Below the pieces are notes generated by a model that did no database searches, had not been told where the DNA came from, and saw only the letters and a program-made list of their open reading frames with translations. A stretch of DNA of 49,151 nucleotides from Pseudoalteromonas sp. BSi20652 (GTDB lineage Bacteria > Pseudomonadota > Gammaproteobacteria > Enterobacterales > Alteromonadaceae): positions 1-49,151 of the forward strand of contig NZ_BADT01000001.1 in the NCBI RefSeq assembly GCF_000239855.1, read 5' to 3'. A program made the position numbers and the translations under genes. How positions within the stretch are numbered: position 1 is the stretch's first letter; each line of letters opens with the position of its first letter. Positions 9,177 to 17,180 of the stretch are shown here, one piece after another.

Positions 9177-10019
9177 GTGAAAAACGGTGTAATTTTATTT
9201 TTTAGTCTGTTGTTTATGACTGCCTGTGCGGTGCAAAAAGAGGGTCTGTTTCCAGAGGTAGATAGTAATGTTGCTTATTCCAAAGTTGCGTCGTTAGGGT
9301 ATAAAAATGCTGATGAAAAAATTACTTACGGGAGTGATGAAGCACAGTACGCATTACTTTGGCGCGCTTCTCAAACAGATCAAAGCCAGCCAAAGCCTTT
9401 GGTTGTGTTGCTGCATGGGGGATGTTGGCTTAGTGCATACGACATTAAACACACTTTTGCGTTAAGCACAGGGTTGGCGCAAGCGGGTTTTAATGTATGG
9501 TCTGTGGAATATCGCCGAAGTGGTGAAAGCGGTGGCGGTTGGCCTGTTACATTTGGTGATATTAAAGCCGGTATTGCAGCTTCTAGCACATACAATAATG
9601 GCGAATTTAAGCTTAATAACGCTGTAGTTGTGGGGCATTCTGCTGGTGGGCACTTAGCATTACTTGCGGGTGGGCAAATGAGCGAGCTTAAAGGCGTAAT
9701 TGGCCTTGCACCTATTACCGATATTAAAGCCTATGCATCAGGCACGAATAGCTGTCAAAAGGTCACAAAAGACTTTATGCAAGGCATGCCAAGCGATAAA
9801 CCAGACGCGTATACGCAGGCAAACCCAAGTGAACAGCCGCTTCATGCGCAAAGTATTATTTTACAAGGTACTAAGGATTTAATTGTCCCAGCGTATAACT
9901 TGAAGCAGTTAAATCGCCCTGTTGTAATGTTAGAGGGTGTTGGCCATTTTGATTGGATACACCCAGGCTCTGCCGCTTTTAATGCACTAGTTAAAAATTT
10001 AAACGGAATCAATAAATGA
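9177..10019 (+). CDS. alpha/beta-hydrolase lipoprotein, kynurenine formamidase-like
   Basis: This 280-residue protein starts at GTG 9177 behind AAGGA. It has a short lipoprotein signal with MTAC, the oxyanion motif HGGCW (near residue 80), the nucleophile motif GHSAGGH (near 160), and an acid/His pair near the C-terminus (GTKDLIVP and GVGHFDWI). These are features of the BD-FAE/kynurenine formamidase-type esterases. Its last four bases overlap the kynureninase start (ATGA), so the two are translated together. By context it may hydrolyse N-formylkynurenine. The lipoprotein signal would put it outside the cytoplasm, unlike known formamidases, so the substrate is uncertain. Confidence 0.75.
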   Translation: MKNGVILFFSLLFMTACAVQKEGLFPEVDSNVAYSKVASLGYKNADEKITYGSDEAQYALLWRASQTDQSQPKPLVVLLHGGCWLSAYDIKHTFALSTGLAQAGFNVWSVEYRRSGESGGGWPVTFGDIKAGIAASSTYNNGEFKLNNAVVVGHSAGGHLALLAGGQMSELKGVIGLAPITDIKAYASGTNSCQKVTKDFMQGMPSDKPDAYTQANPSEQPLHAQSIILQGTKDLIVPAYNLKQLNRPVVMLEGVGHFDWIHPGSAAFNALVKNLNGINK

Positions 10020-11251
10020 ATTTTAATGAAATAGTCGGGCTGGATAAAGCCGACCCACTTGCAAGCAAGCGCGATGAATTTGAGTTACCCGCACATACCA
10101 TTTACTTGGACGGTAATTCGCTTGGCGCTTTACCAAAAGCAGTTAAATCAAGAGTGGCTGAGGTGGTTACTCAGCAATGGGGAAACGACTTAATTAAAAG
10201 CTGGAATGTTCACAATTGGATTGATTTACCGATCCATGTTGGAGAAAAAATAGCGCCTATTATTGGGGCTGCAAAAGGCCAGGTTATTTGTTGTGATTCG
10301 ATTTCAATAAACCTGTTTAAGCTTTTAAGCAGCGCGCTTACGCTAAATACTGGCCGCAATGTGGTTTTATCAACACAAGATAATTTTCCGACTGATTTGT
10401 ACATGGTACAAGGGTTAAGCGATTTATTAGGCACCGATTTATGCCAGCTAAAATTAGTTCAAGAGCAACATATTAAACAAAGTTTAACGGATGACGTAGC
10501 TGTACTGCTACTAACCCAAGTTAACTTTAGAACAGGGCAGCTACTGGATATGCAAACGCTTACCAAGCTTGCCCATGATAAAGGTATTTTAGTTATTTGG
10601 GACTTAGCCCACAGTGCCGGTGCGTTACCTGTTGAACTGGATAAATGTAATGTGGATTTTGCAGTAGGTTGTGGCTATAAATATTTAAATGGTGGGCCAG
10701 GGTCTCCTGCGTTTTTGTATGTTGCAAAGCGTCACCAAAGCGCGGTGAAACAGCCGCTGAGTGGTTGGATGGGTCATGCTAAACCGTTTGCATTTGATGC
10801 TAACTATCAGAGCCCTGAGAATATAAATCAGTATTTATGCGGTACGCCCAGTGTCCTTGCCATGAGCGCACTTGATGCAGCGCTTGATGTATGGCAAAAC
10901 GTAAGTATAGCGCAGGTAAGAGACAAATCTATTGCCCTGGCTAATGTGTTTATAAGCCTTGTGCAATCGCAGTCATGTTTAGCTGATTTACGTTTGTGCT
11001 CCACAGAGAACTCAAGCCAAAGAGGCAGCCAGTTGGCATTTTCTCATGAGAGTGCCTTTGCTATTTGCCAAGCGTTAATTGAAAAAGGCGTTATTGCTGA
11101 TTTTCGTGCACCCAATATATTACGCTTTGGTTTTACACCGCTTTACACTTCGTTTGAGGATATTTGGAATGCGGTTGGCATTTTGGTAGATGTAGTAAAC
11201 ACACGGTTATATACCGAGCCTCGTTTTAATTTAGCAGGGAAGGTGACCTAA
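10016..11251 (+). CDS. kynU: kynureninase
   Basis: A 411-residue PLP enzyme of the aminotransferase class V fold that cleaves kynurenine to anthranilate and alanine. It is recognised by YLDGNSLGALP at the N-terminus, the DLAHSAGALPVEL segment and the PLP-lysine motif GYKYLNGGPGSPAF (Lys222). Length is normal for the family. It overlaps the preceding esterase gene by four bases, forming a probable tryptophan-catabolic operon. No tryptophan 2,3-dioxygenase gene is in the window, so upstream steps would be encoded elsewhere. A perfect palindrome follows 10 bases after the stop. Confidence 0.93.
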   Translation: MNFNEIVGLDKADPLASKRDEFELPAHTIYLDGNSLGALPKAVKSRVAEVVTQQWGNDLIKSWNVHNWIDLPIHVGEKIAPIIGAAKGQVICCDSISINLFKLLSSALTLNTGRNVVLSTQDNFPTDLYMVQGLSDLLGTDLCQLKLVQEQHIKQSLTDDVAVLLLTQVNFRTGQLLDMQTLTKLAHDKGILVIWDLAHSAGALPVELDKCNVDFAVGCGYKYLNGGPGSPAFLYVAKRHQSAVKQPLSGWMGHAKPFAFDANYQSPENINQYLCGTPSVLAMSALDAALDVWQNVSIAQVRDKSIALANVFISLVQSQSCLADLRLCSTENSSQRGSQLAFSHESAFAICQALIEKGVIADFRAPNILRFGFTPLYTSFEDIWNAVGILVDVVNTRLYTEPRFNLAGKVT

Positions 11252-11261
11252 TTTATTATCA

Positions 11262-11295
11262 CTATTGCCATTAAGTCATGACTTAATGGCAATAG
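11262..11295. repeat. perfect 34-bp palindrome
   Basis: Each half is CTATTGCCATTAAGTCA and its exact complement, with no spacer. It could fold into a 15-bp stem with a CATG loop as a terminator for kynU, but it lacks a T tract. It abuts the AraC relic, so it may mark a recombination or element end. Confidence 0.6.
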
Positions 11296-11296
11296 C

Positions 11297-11506
11297 TGCT
11301 TGGTTAATCTGTATATTAATCAGTACCGCGTTAAATATACAAAAGCATTGCTGACAAACAGTCAGGCTAAAGAGTCGAATATTTTATGTATCGCCCTTAA
11401 AAGCGGCTTTTCTTCTCTTGCAACGTTTAATCGGGTGTTTAAAAAAATGTGGCTGACATTTCTAATGAATACCGAAAAAAAATAGCGACTGTCGTAGCTC
11501 AAATAT
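11297..11506 (+). pseudogene. AraC-family regulator relic (C-terminal HTH only)
   Basis: About 65 codons match the last part of the AraC gene at 2967: an INQYRVKY segment followed by SGFSSLATFNRVFK. The sensor domain and first HTH are gone. After FKK the frame is lost at an A7 run (11441-11447); one extra A restores VADISNEYRKK, parallel to VGDIPNEYRKQ in the intact paralogue. It cannot make a functional regulator. The two copies suggest duplication followed by deletion, with the 34-bp palindrome at its left edge. Confidence 0.7.
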
Positions 11507-11644
11507 GGCTGAATCTTTATAAAACAAACTATTTCCCCGTATTTTATGCGTTTATATTTATACTATTTAATATACTAAAAACTTAGCTTAATCCTCTAAA
11601 ATTAGGCTACGATTTTCATTACACTTACCAAACATGAGAGTACG

Positions 11645-12241
11645 TTGAATTATTTAGCTCATCTTTATTTAGCACAGCCTACAGCTGATTCTCATTTTGG
11701 GAATTTGCTGGGGGATTTTGGTGTTAAAAGGCATGTAAAACACTTACCAAGCACGGTTAGAAATGGGCTCGATAATCATTATTTGGTCGATAAATTTACG
11801 GATTCTCACCGCGCAGTTAAACACGCCAAACAGTACTTTTCACCTGAGCGTAAACGCTTTGCGGGTGTGGCGATTGATGTGGTGTTTGATCATTTTTTAA
11901 TTGTGCATTGGCAGCGCTTTAGCAAGCAACCTTTAAGTGATTTTAAGTGCACCAGCTATCAGTTATTAAATAACCGTATACCTGTTATGCCGCCGCGCAT
12001 GCAGCATGTTGTAACAAGCATGACTAAAAATGATTGGTTTAAAGAGTACGAAACCGTAGATGGAATAGGGTTAGCACTTGATAATATTGCCAAGCGTATT
12101 CGCTTTACTAACACTTTTGCGGGCGCCGCTGATGATATAACGCGTAACTACGACGAATTAGAAGCCGTGTTTTTAGCATTCTTCCCGGAACTAATTAAGC
12201 ATGTAAATGAGTTTAGTCTCGAAAGCACTCAAAAAAGTTAG
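11645..12241 (+). CDS. acpH: acyl carrier protein phosphodiesterase (AcpH/DUF479)
   Basis: A 198-residue cytosolic phosphodiesterase that removes the 4'-phosphopantetheine group from holo-ACP. It is recognised by the N-terminal MNYLAHLYLA, GNLLGDF, the HRAVKHA region and the metal-site DVVFDHFL motif, typical of the HD-like AcpH family. The conserved N-terminus begins exactly at TTG 11645, with GAGAG a few bases upstream, so a TTG start is used. It stands alone between the AraC relic and a putative outer-membrane protein gene. Confidence 0.88.
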   Translation: MNYLAHLYLAQPTADSHFGNLLGDFGVKRHVKHLPSTVRNGLDNHYLVDKFTDSHRAVKHAKQYFSPERKRFAGVAIDVVFDHFLIVHWQRFSKQPLSDFKCTSYQLLNNRIPVMPPRMQHVVTSMTKNDWFKEYETVDGIGLALDNIAKRIRFTNTFAGAADDITRNYDELEAVFLAFFPELIKHVNEFSLESTQKS

Positions 12242-12345
12242 ATAAAGAACTTTATTTAAAGTTTTCATTAATTGTTAACCTTTTGTGATAATTTAATGTG
12301 AAAAACACGCTACTCTTAATGCAAATTAATTTTTGAGTGTTTTTA

Positions 12346-13281
12346 ATGAATCGCAATTACTTGGTTATTGTGAGCTTTGCTGTTTTAGCGGCATTTCAAT
12401 CTGGTGCTGTGTTGGCTTTTGACTTTGACTTAAAGTCGGTACGAACCACTATTTCAAACCCAAATACTAGCCACGCGTTAATATACAATGACCTTGCTGG
12501 GAGTAATCAAAAAACACTGTTTTCGTTAGAGCCCCTAAACAACCAACGTGTGGGTGTGTTTTTTGATATTAATGACATTGAAATAGGCTACTCAGCCGAT
12601 ATTTTTGAAGATGATGTTGAAACAAAAACACAGGATATACTGCTTTCGTATAGAAAATTTAAAAATTCTAAAATCACGTTTAACTATCAAACGCTTGAAG
12701 GGCTGCAAAGCACTGCTAGCAATTTAAACGGCAATCAGTCAGAACAATTTTTCTCGCAAAATACACGTTCAACTAAGTTTGAGCTATCTGGCCAACACAA
12801 CTTTTATACCTTCAATAATAAAGAGTCTTTGTTTGAGCATTTTTTTCTTAATAGGCCAAAGCTAAGTAACAAATTTGATTTTTCGTTAAGTATTGTTGGC
12901 GCATGGTCTTTCAAGCATGTATCTCTTGAGAATAAAGATAATATTGTGTTTCAAGCTGATTTTTTAAATTCATCTGCACCACAGGTCACTAAGTTAATTT
13001 CTAATTCGTACGGGGCGAGTATTGGCTCGCTTTTATCATTTTCGTTACCGCATAATGTTCACGTATTTGCTGAATATAAAGTAGGTAAGGGAAATATTCG
13101 AAATACAGACCCTGGACTGGGGTTAAAAGATTCGGGCGGCGAAAAAGTAGCAGCATACGGCGGTGGAATTTCTTGGACTTCAGACAATAAAAAACTTATG
13201 GTTGTACTACGTGCATGGGAGCAAACAGGCCGGCATATAGATACTTCTTTTGGTGATTTGTCAGTAATTAAATTTTTTTAG
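12346..13281 (+). CDS. putative outer-membrane beta-barrel protein, DUF4421-like
   Basis: A protein of about 311 residues with a Sec signal peptide ending near VLAFDFD. A region of alternating hydrophobic strands follows, ending in a C-terminal phenylalanine (IKFF), which is the outer-membrane assembly signal. The RVGVFFDINDIEIGYSADI stretch followed by short strands resembles DUF4421 proteins; this match is by eye only. ATG 12346 is preferred over GTG 12337 because GAG lies 8 bases before it and the signal peptide starts there. Function is unknown. Confidence 0.6.
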   Translation: MNRNYLVIVSFAVLAAFQSGAVLAFDFDLKSVRTTISNPNTSHALIYNDLAGSNQKTLFSLEPLNNQRVGVFFDINDIEIGYSADIFEDDVETKTQDILLSYRKFKNSKITFNYQTLEGLQSTASNLNGNQSEQFFSQNTRSTKFELSGQHNFYTFNNKESLFEHFFLNRPKLSNKFDFSLSIVGAWSFKHVSLENKDNIVFQADFLNSSAPQVTKLISNSYGASIGSLLSFSLPHNVHVFAEYKVGKGNIRNTDPGLGLKDSGGEKVAAYGGGISWTSDNKKLMVVLRAWEQTGRHIDTSFGDLSVIKFF

Positions 13282-13318
13282 TATTGATCACCTAAATAGT
13301 GAATTTACCAGGAATACT

Positions 13319-13660
13319 ATGAGTAATAATAACGCAGTACCTCAGGCTTATGTGAAGCAAGAGGAAGGTTATAGAATAAAAGCCTTAAGATTATACCCTT
13401 GGGTATGCGGGCGTTGTGCTCGTGAGTTTGAGTACTCTAATTTACGTGAGTTAACGGTGCATCATGTTGATCACAACCACAGTAATAACCCAGAGGATGG
13501 CAGTAACTGGGAGTTATTGTGTATTTATTGCCACGACAATGAGCACAATAAATACCACGAGCATATTATGTATGGCGGGTCGACTACAGATCGTAAAGTG
13601 GAGGCTGCAACGCATTCTCCATTTGCTGATTTAAAAGCGATGTTAAATAAGTCAAAGTAA
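13319..13660 (+). CDS. yajD: YajD family HNH nuclease
   Basis: This 113-residue protein is close to E. coli YajD throughout. It has PWVCGRCAREFEYSNLRELT with the first CxxC, HHVDHNHSNNPEDGSNWELL with the HNH histidines, the second cysteine pair LCIYCHDNEH, and the C-terminal PFADLKAMLNK. The four Cys would bind a structural zinc and the HNH motif a catalytic metal. The cellular role is not established. AGGA lies before ATG 13319. It converges on the minus-strand gene ending at 13727. Confidence 0.93.
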   Translation: MSNNNAVPQAYVKQEEGYRIKALRLYPWVCGRCAREFEYSNLRELTVHHVDHNHSNNPEDGSNWELLCIYCHDNEHNKYHEHIMYGGSTTDRKVEAATHSPFADLKAMLNKSK

Positions 13661-13726
13661 TGTTTGAGCCAGTTAATGGTTAAATAAATAAACTAAAATT
13701 TATAACAGCGATTACTGGCTTAACAG

Positions 13727-14161
13727 TTATTGCAAAATGTAAGCTTTAGCGACTATTTTCCATTCATTATCTAGTTTAGCTAATGTTAGTGCATCGTAAA
13801 AGCGGTTAGTAGAGCGAAATAAAACAACAGCTAAACGATCGTCAACTATGTTCATACTAACAATTTCACCATCGAGGTTTCCACCCGCTGGGTTTTTATT
13901 TGATGCCCATTGGTTAAGCACACTGGTCATATCTTTATACGACTTAATAACTTCTTTACCGTTGTCGTTTTTTACTACACCCACCATTGTTGCGTGATCT
14001 GCTGCAAATGCGCGAAATAAACGTTCTTTACTTGCCTCCCCTTGGCCTTGAAAGTAATCGTCTACTGCGGCTTTTATTGCTACTTTGTCAGAGACTTTAT
14101 CTGCAAGCGCACTGAACGATAAAAAGGTAACACTTATAATAACTAACAACGATTTCAACAT
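13727..14161 (-). CDS. exported lumazine-binding-like (NTF2-fold) protein
   Basis: A 144-residue protein with a cleavable signal peptide (MLKSLLVIISVTFLSFSALA) and an SnoaL/NTF2-like fold of the putative lumazine-binding family (PF12893). The opening AIKAAVDDYFQGQGEAS helix, FAADHATMVGV, and the final LAKLDNEWKIVAKAYIL strand are typical. The ligand is unknown, and the name reflects the family only. It shares orientation with the YHS gene 100 bp upstream and may be co-transcribed with it; a weak hairpin at 14200-14229 lies between. Confidence 0.75.
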   Translation of the reverse strand: MLKSLLVIISVTFLSFSALADKVSDKVAIKAAVDDYFQGQGEASKERLFRAFAADHATMVGVVKNDNGKEVIKSYKDMTSVLNQWASNKNPAGGNLDGEIVSMNIVDDRLAVVLFRSTNRFYDALTLAKLDNEWKIVAKAYILQ

Positions 14162-14260
14162 AAAACTCTCTTTTACTAATTCTTAAACGCATTAAATTTG
14201 AGGTTGCTGGCGTAAGCTAAAACAACCTCATAATATTATATTTGAGCTAAGCCCTATTTA

Positions 14261-14731
14261 TTAAAGCTCTTTTGCTGTTTTGTCTTTTATGTCAAACCAG
14301 TTTGAATCGGCTGAAGTAATAAAGCCTGGGACGTCTTTTAGCCATTGTTTTTGAACCGATTTATCAAGATTTAAATAAAGTTTGTTTTCAACAATTTTGA
14401 AAGCCTCAGGATCTACATCAAACTTTTTCTCCATTGATACACCAAACGCACAAAAGCCACCAAATTGTGGTGCGTATTTTTCTGGGTTAGCTCTAAATAG
14501 GTCGCGGTGCTTAGCTGAGCTAAACTTATAAATGGCGTTTTTATGGGTTGCAGTATATTCAGAACTGCCTGTTACCGCTTTGTTTTGGGTAAAGTAAGCA
14601 ACAGTGTCGTAGCCACTAATTGCGATGTCGTTAACGTCGGCATTTGCGTCTATGTCTGCTGCAAAGCTTAATGAACTTGCAAGGACTGATGCTGCAAAAA
14701 AAGCTGATTTAGTGAGTGTCGAAAATTTCAT
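14261..14731 (-). CDS. exported YHS domain protein
   Basis: A protein of about 156 residues: a signal peptide ending SLSFA, then a YHS domain with DIAISGYDTVAYF, KHRDLFRANPEKYAPQFGG and FCAFGVSM, a set typical of the exported YHS family suspected of metal binding. ATG 14731 is chosen because GGAG lies 6 bases upstream; the TTG upstream adds only four residues. It diverges from the broken AraC gene at 14858, its probable former regulator. Confidence 0.85.
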   Translation of the reverse strand: MKFSTLTKSAFFAASVLASSLSFAADIDANADVNDIAISGYDTVAYFTQNKAVTGSSEYTATHKNAIYKFSSAKHRDLFRANPEKYAPQFGGFCAFGVSMEKKFDVDPEAFKIVENKLYLNLDKSVQKQWLKDVPGFITSADSNWFDIKDKTAKEL

Positions 14732-14857
14732 GTGTATCTCCAAAGGGTAATTTAATTAGTGTGTTTGTTTAAAACTCAACTGTACTTTATCGTTATTGTT
14801 TGGTTAATATGCGTCTATTAGTCTACATTTTCATACCAATAATCCAAAGAGAGGTTT

Positions 14858-15677
14858 ATGGACGTACTTTCGAGTGTGTTGAGTCATTTTTCACTTAATG
14901 CGAATGTGTTTTTTAGCGGCAATATGTGTGGTACGAGTGACTTTAGTGAGGATCAAGGTGTTGGGCATTTACATTTATTACGCTCTGGTACGTTAAAAGT
15001 GCGCAGTAATAGTGGCTTTGAAGTGGTTTTGTCTACGCCTTCGGTTATTTTTTTCCTCACTCTACAGGGCACTGTTTATTTTCGGATAAGGGTGACGGAG
15101 CTGATTTAGTGTGTGCACAAATTAGCTACCAAAGTGGAGGGCATAGCCCTTTATTACAGGCGCTGCCTTTTTGCTTAAATTACGAATTAACGGGTGATGG
15201 ATTATTAGCACAGAGCGCTTTTTGGATTTTTGAAGAGGCATTTAAAGACGCCAGCGGTAAGCATTTAATTATAGATCGCTTATGCGATGTATTTTTAATT
15301 AGTGTGCTGCGTAAAGTACTAGAAGAAGGCGCAATTAAAAGCGGGATGATGGCAGGGCTTGCCCATCCTCAGTTGGCTAAGGTATTAATAAAAATACACC
15401 AAACCCCAGAGCAAAACTGGTCGCTTAGCGCTATGGCTGAGGAGTGTGGCATGTCGCGCTCTAAATTTGCCGATACCTTTAAACGTGTAATTGAGCAAAC
15501 ACCGGCTGATTATTTGGCTGATTGGCGTTTATCGGTTGCTAAAAAGCTTATTTTAAAAAATCAAAATATGGATTTAGTGGCTAATCAGGTTGGGTACGAA
15601 AATGGCTCTGCGCTTGCCCGCGTTTTTAGAAAAAAACAGGACAAGCGCCAAAAGAGTGGTTATTGAGTCAGCAGTAA
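14858..15677 (+). pseudogene. AraC-family regulator with cupin_6 domain, two homopolymer frameshifts
   Basis: The N-terminal part (MDVLSSVLSHFSL to VLSTPSVIFF) matches the cupin_6 sensor of AraC regulators. It loses frame at a T7 run (15048-15054). One extra T gives PHSTGHCLFSDKGDGADLVC, which continues into the second open frame. The C-terminal double HTH (WSLSAMAEECGMSRSKFA and YENGSALARVFRKK) loses frame again at A7 (15630-15636). One extra A gives TGQAPKEWLLSQQ, the normal AraC ending, with a stop at 15675-15677. The restored protein would be 273 residues. Both sites form in-phase slippery heptamers (T TTT TTC and A AAA AAA). It diverges from the YHS gene and was probably its regulator. 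Confidence 0.8.
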
Positions 15678-15702
15678 GCTTTTATTTTTGTAAGCTTACT
15701 GC
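15671..15702. terminator. bidirectional hairpin between convergent genes
   Basis: An 11-bp stem, GCAGTAAGCTT with AAGCTTACTGC, encloses a T-rich 10-base loop. It separates the AraC gene (plus) from the DUF900 hydrolase (minus) and overlaps the restored AraC stop codon. Confidence 0.6.
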
Positions 15703-15704
15703 AA

Positions 15705-16976
15705 TTAGTTTTCAATTAAATACTTTGAATCGAGCGACCAAAAGTTATTTTCGAGCTTTTGCAAAGGTCGTTTTTTAGAGCCTGGTGATGCTTTATATAA
15801 TATCAAATTAATCAGATCAGAACTGACCGCAGGGTCACTATGAAAGTAGTCATGGCCAATTAGGCTGCCAGATTTAGGTACTTTAATGAGGCTTACATTA
15901 CCCACAGAGGTAAATATATCCTGCTCGTTTATACTTACATCTTTTGTGTTTAACCTGCCAAAACTCAAGCTGTTTGTTAGCCACTGTGAAATACCCAATG
16001 CACTATCTTCTTGAGAGGTGTAAATGGTAATTTTTCCAAATGCAGCTCCAAATTGCTCTGCCATCAACCTTTGTTTAATAATACCAAAATCGAGATCAGG
16101 GGCTGCTAAAATTAAGTTTTCAATACGCAGGTCTTCGCGGGGATTTCCGCCACTGGCTCTGTTTTCAATTATAAGCTCTCTAAGTGTTGTGGTTACTACA
16201 TCTGTGCCACGGCTATGCGCAATAATATGAATGTTTTCAATTTCAGGATTTTTAAAAAGTAGTCGCAAGGTTTCTTTTAAATGAAAAATAGTAAATTGAC
16301 CAGACTCTTTATCTTCAAAATAGCCGGTTAATCCTGTGGCGGCGGCAGGCCAAGAGTAAACAATAGGTACGCCTTGTCGGTTCAAAAAATGCCAAATACC
16401 GGCAAGAGTAAATACCGATTCGTTAAAGGTATTATTAAAGCCATGCACAAACAAAATAACATCTTTATTATTACTGTTTTTTAAACGCTGATTAATGTTT
16501 TTGTTTAACTGGGTTTCGTGAAAAATCTTTCGCTCTAAAATGTCTTCGTCAATTTGGAGTTTGTCTCCTACGCGTCTAAATTTATAAGGCGATAAAGGAA
16601 AGCGACCTAATTCATCAGCTTTTTCCATTACGTAAGTTAAATTAGCGGAGCGATTTTTAAGATTACTTTGCTGTAATAGCTCACGCCATTGCAAAGATTT
16701 ATCGCCAAAATTTACTTTTGCTACACCGTATGCAATTGATGGCGAGCGACTTGCGTTATACATAACACCTTCTTTTTCTGAAACTGCACGGTCTGTAACA
16801 TAGAGTAATTCCATACTTGTAGTATGTAAGTTTTTAGGTACTTGGGCTTCTGAATAAGGCGCACTTACATATATATTGGGTGTAGGCATTAAAGCTGGGT
16901 TTGAAGTACAGGCAGATAGCAAAATAATGAGCAAAAGACCGAAAATAGAGGATTTACTGTGAGGGTGAAAAAGCAT
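15705..16976 (-). CDS. DUF900 alpha/beta-hydrolase lipoprotein
   Basis: A 423-residue lipoprotein: basic start, hydrophobic helix and lipobox LSAC near residue 22. The DUF900 domain includes LLYVTDRAV near the start, VILFVHGFNNTFNES (oxyanion strand), YSWPAAA, and the nucleophile motif AHSRGTD. A conserved C-terminal GHDYFHSDPAV supplies a candidate catalytic His. It is probably an esterase facing the periplasm or outer membrane; the substrate is unknown. It ends against the AraC gene with a shared hairpin and is probably monocistronic. Confidence 0.82.
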   Translation of the reverse strand: MLFHPHSKSSIFGLLLIILLSACTSNPALMPTPNIYVSAPYSEAQVPKNLHTTSMELLYVTDRAVSEKEGVMYNASRSPSIAYGVAKVNFGDKSLQWRELLQQSNLKNRSANLTYVMEKADELGRFPLSPYKFRRVGDKLQIDEDILERKIFHETQLNKNINQRLKNSNNKDVILFVHGFNNTFNESVFTLAGIWHFLNRQGVPIVYSWPAAATGLTGYFEDKESGQFTIFHLKETLRLLFKNPEIENIHIIAHSRGTDVVTTTLRELIIENRASGGNPREDLRIENLILAAPDLDFGIIKQRLMAEQFGAAFGKITIYTSQEDSALGISQWLTNSLSFGRLNTKDVSINEQDIFTSVGNVSLIKVPKSGSLIGHDYFHSDPAVSSDLINLILYKASPGSKKRPLQKLENNFWSLDSKYLIEN

Positions 16977-17180
16977 GCTTATTCCTTATTTCGGTTTGTA
17001 AATTATTTTAAAGAGGTTAAGTATAAAATTAGCATATAAAAAGTAACATATTTATTACCTTTCACACACTCTATACTAATTTTACAATTTATTGTTGCGT
17101 TAACGAGGATTTAAAATAAAAATACCCGAGCTTATAAGTAGAGAAAACTGCGGGCATTGTTTTTTGGGGAGGTTATAAAG

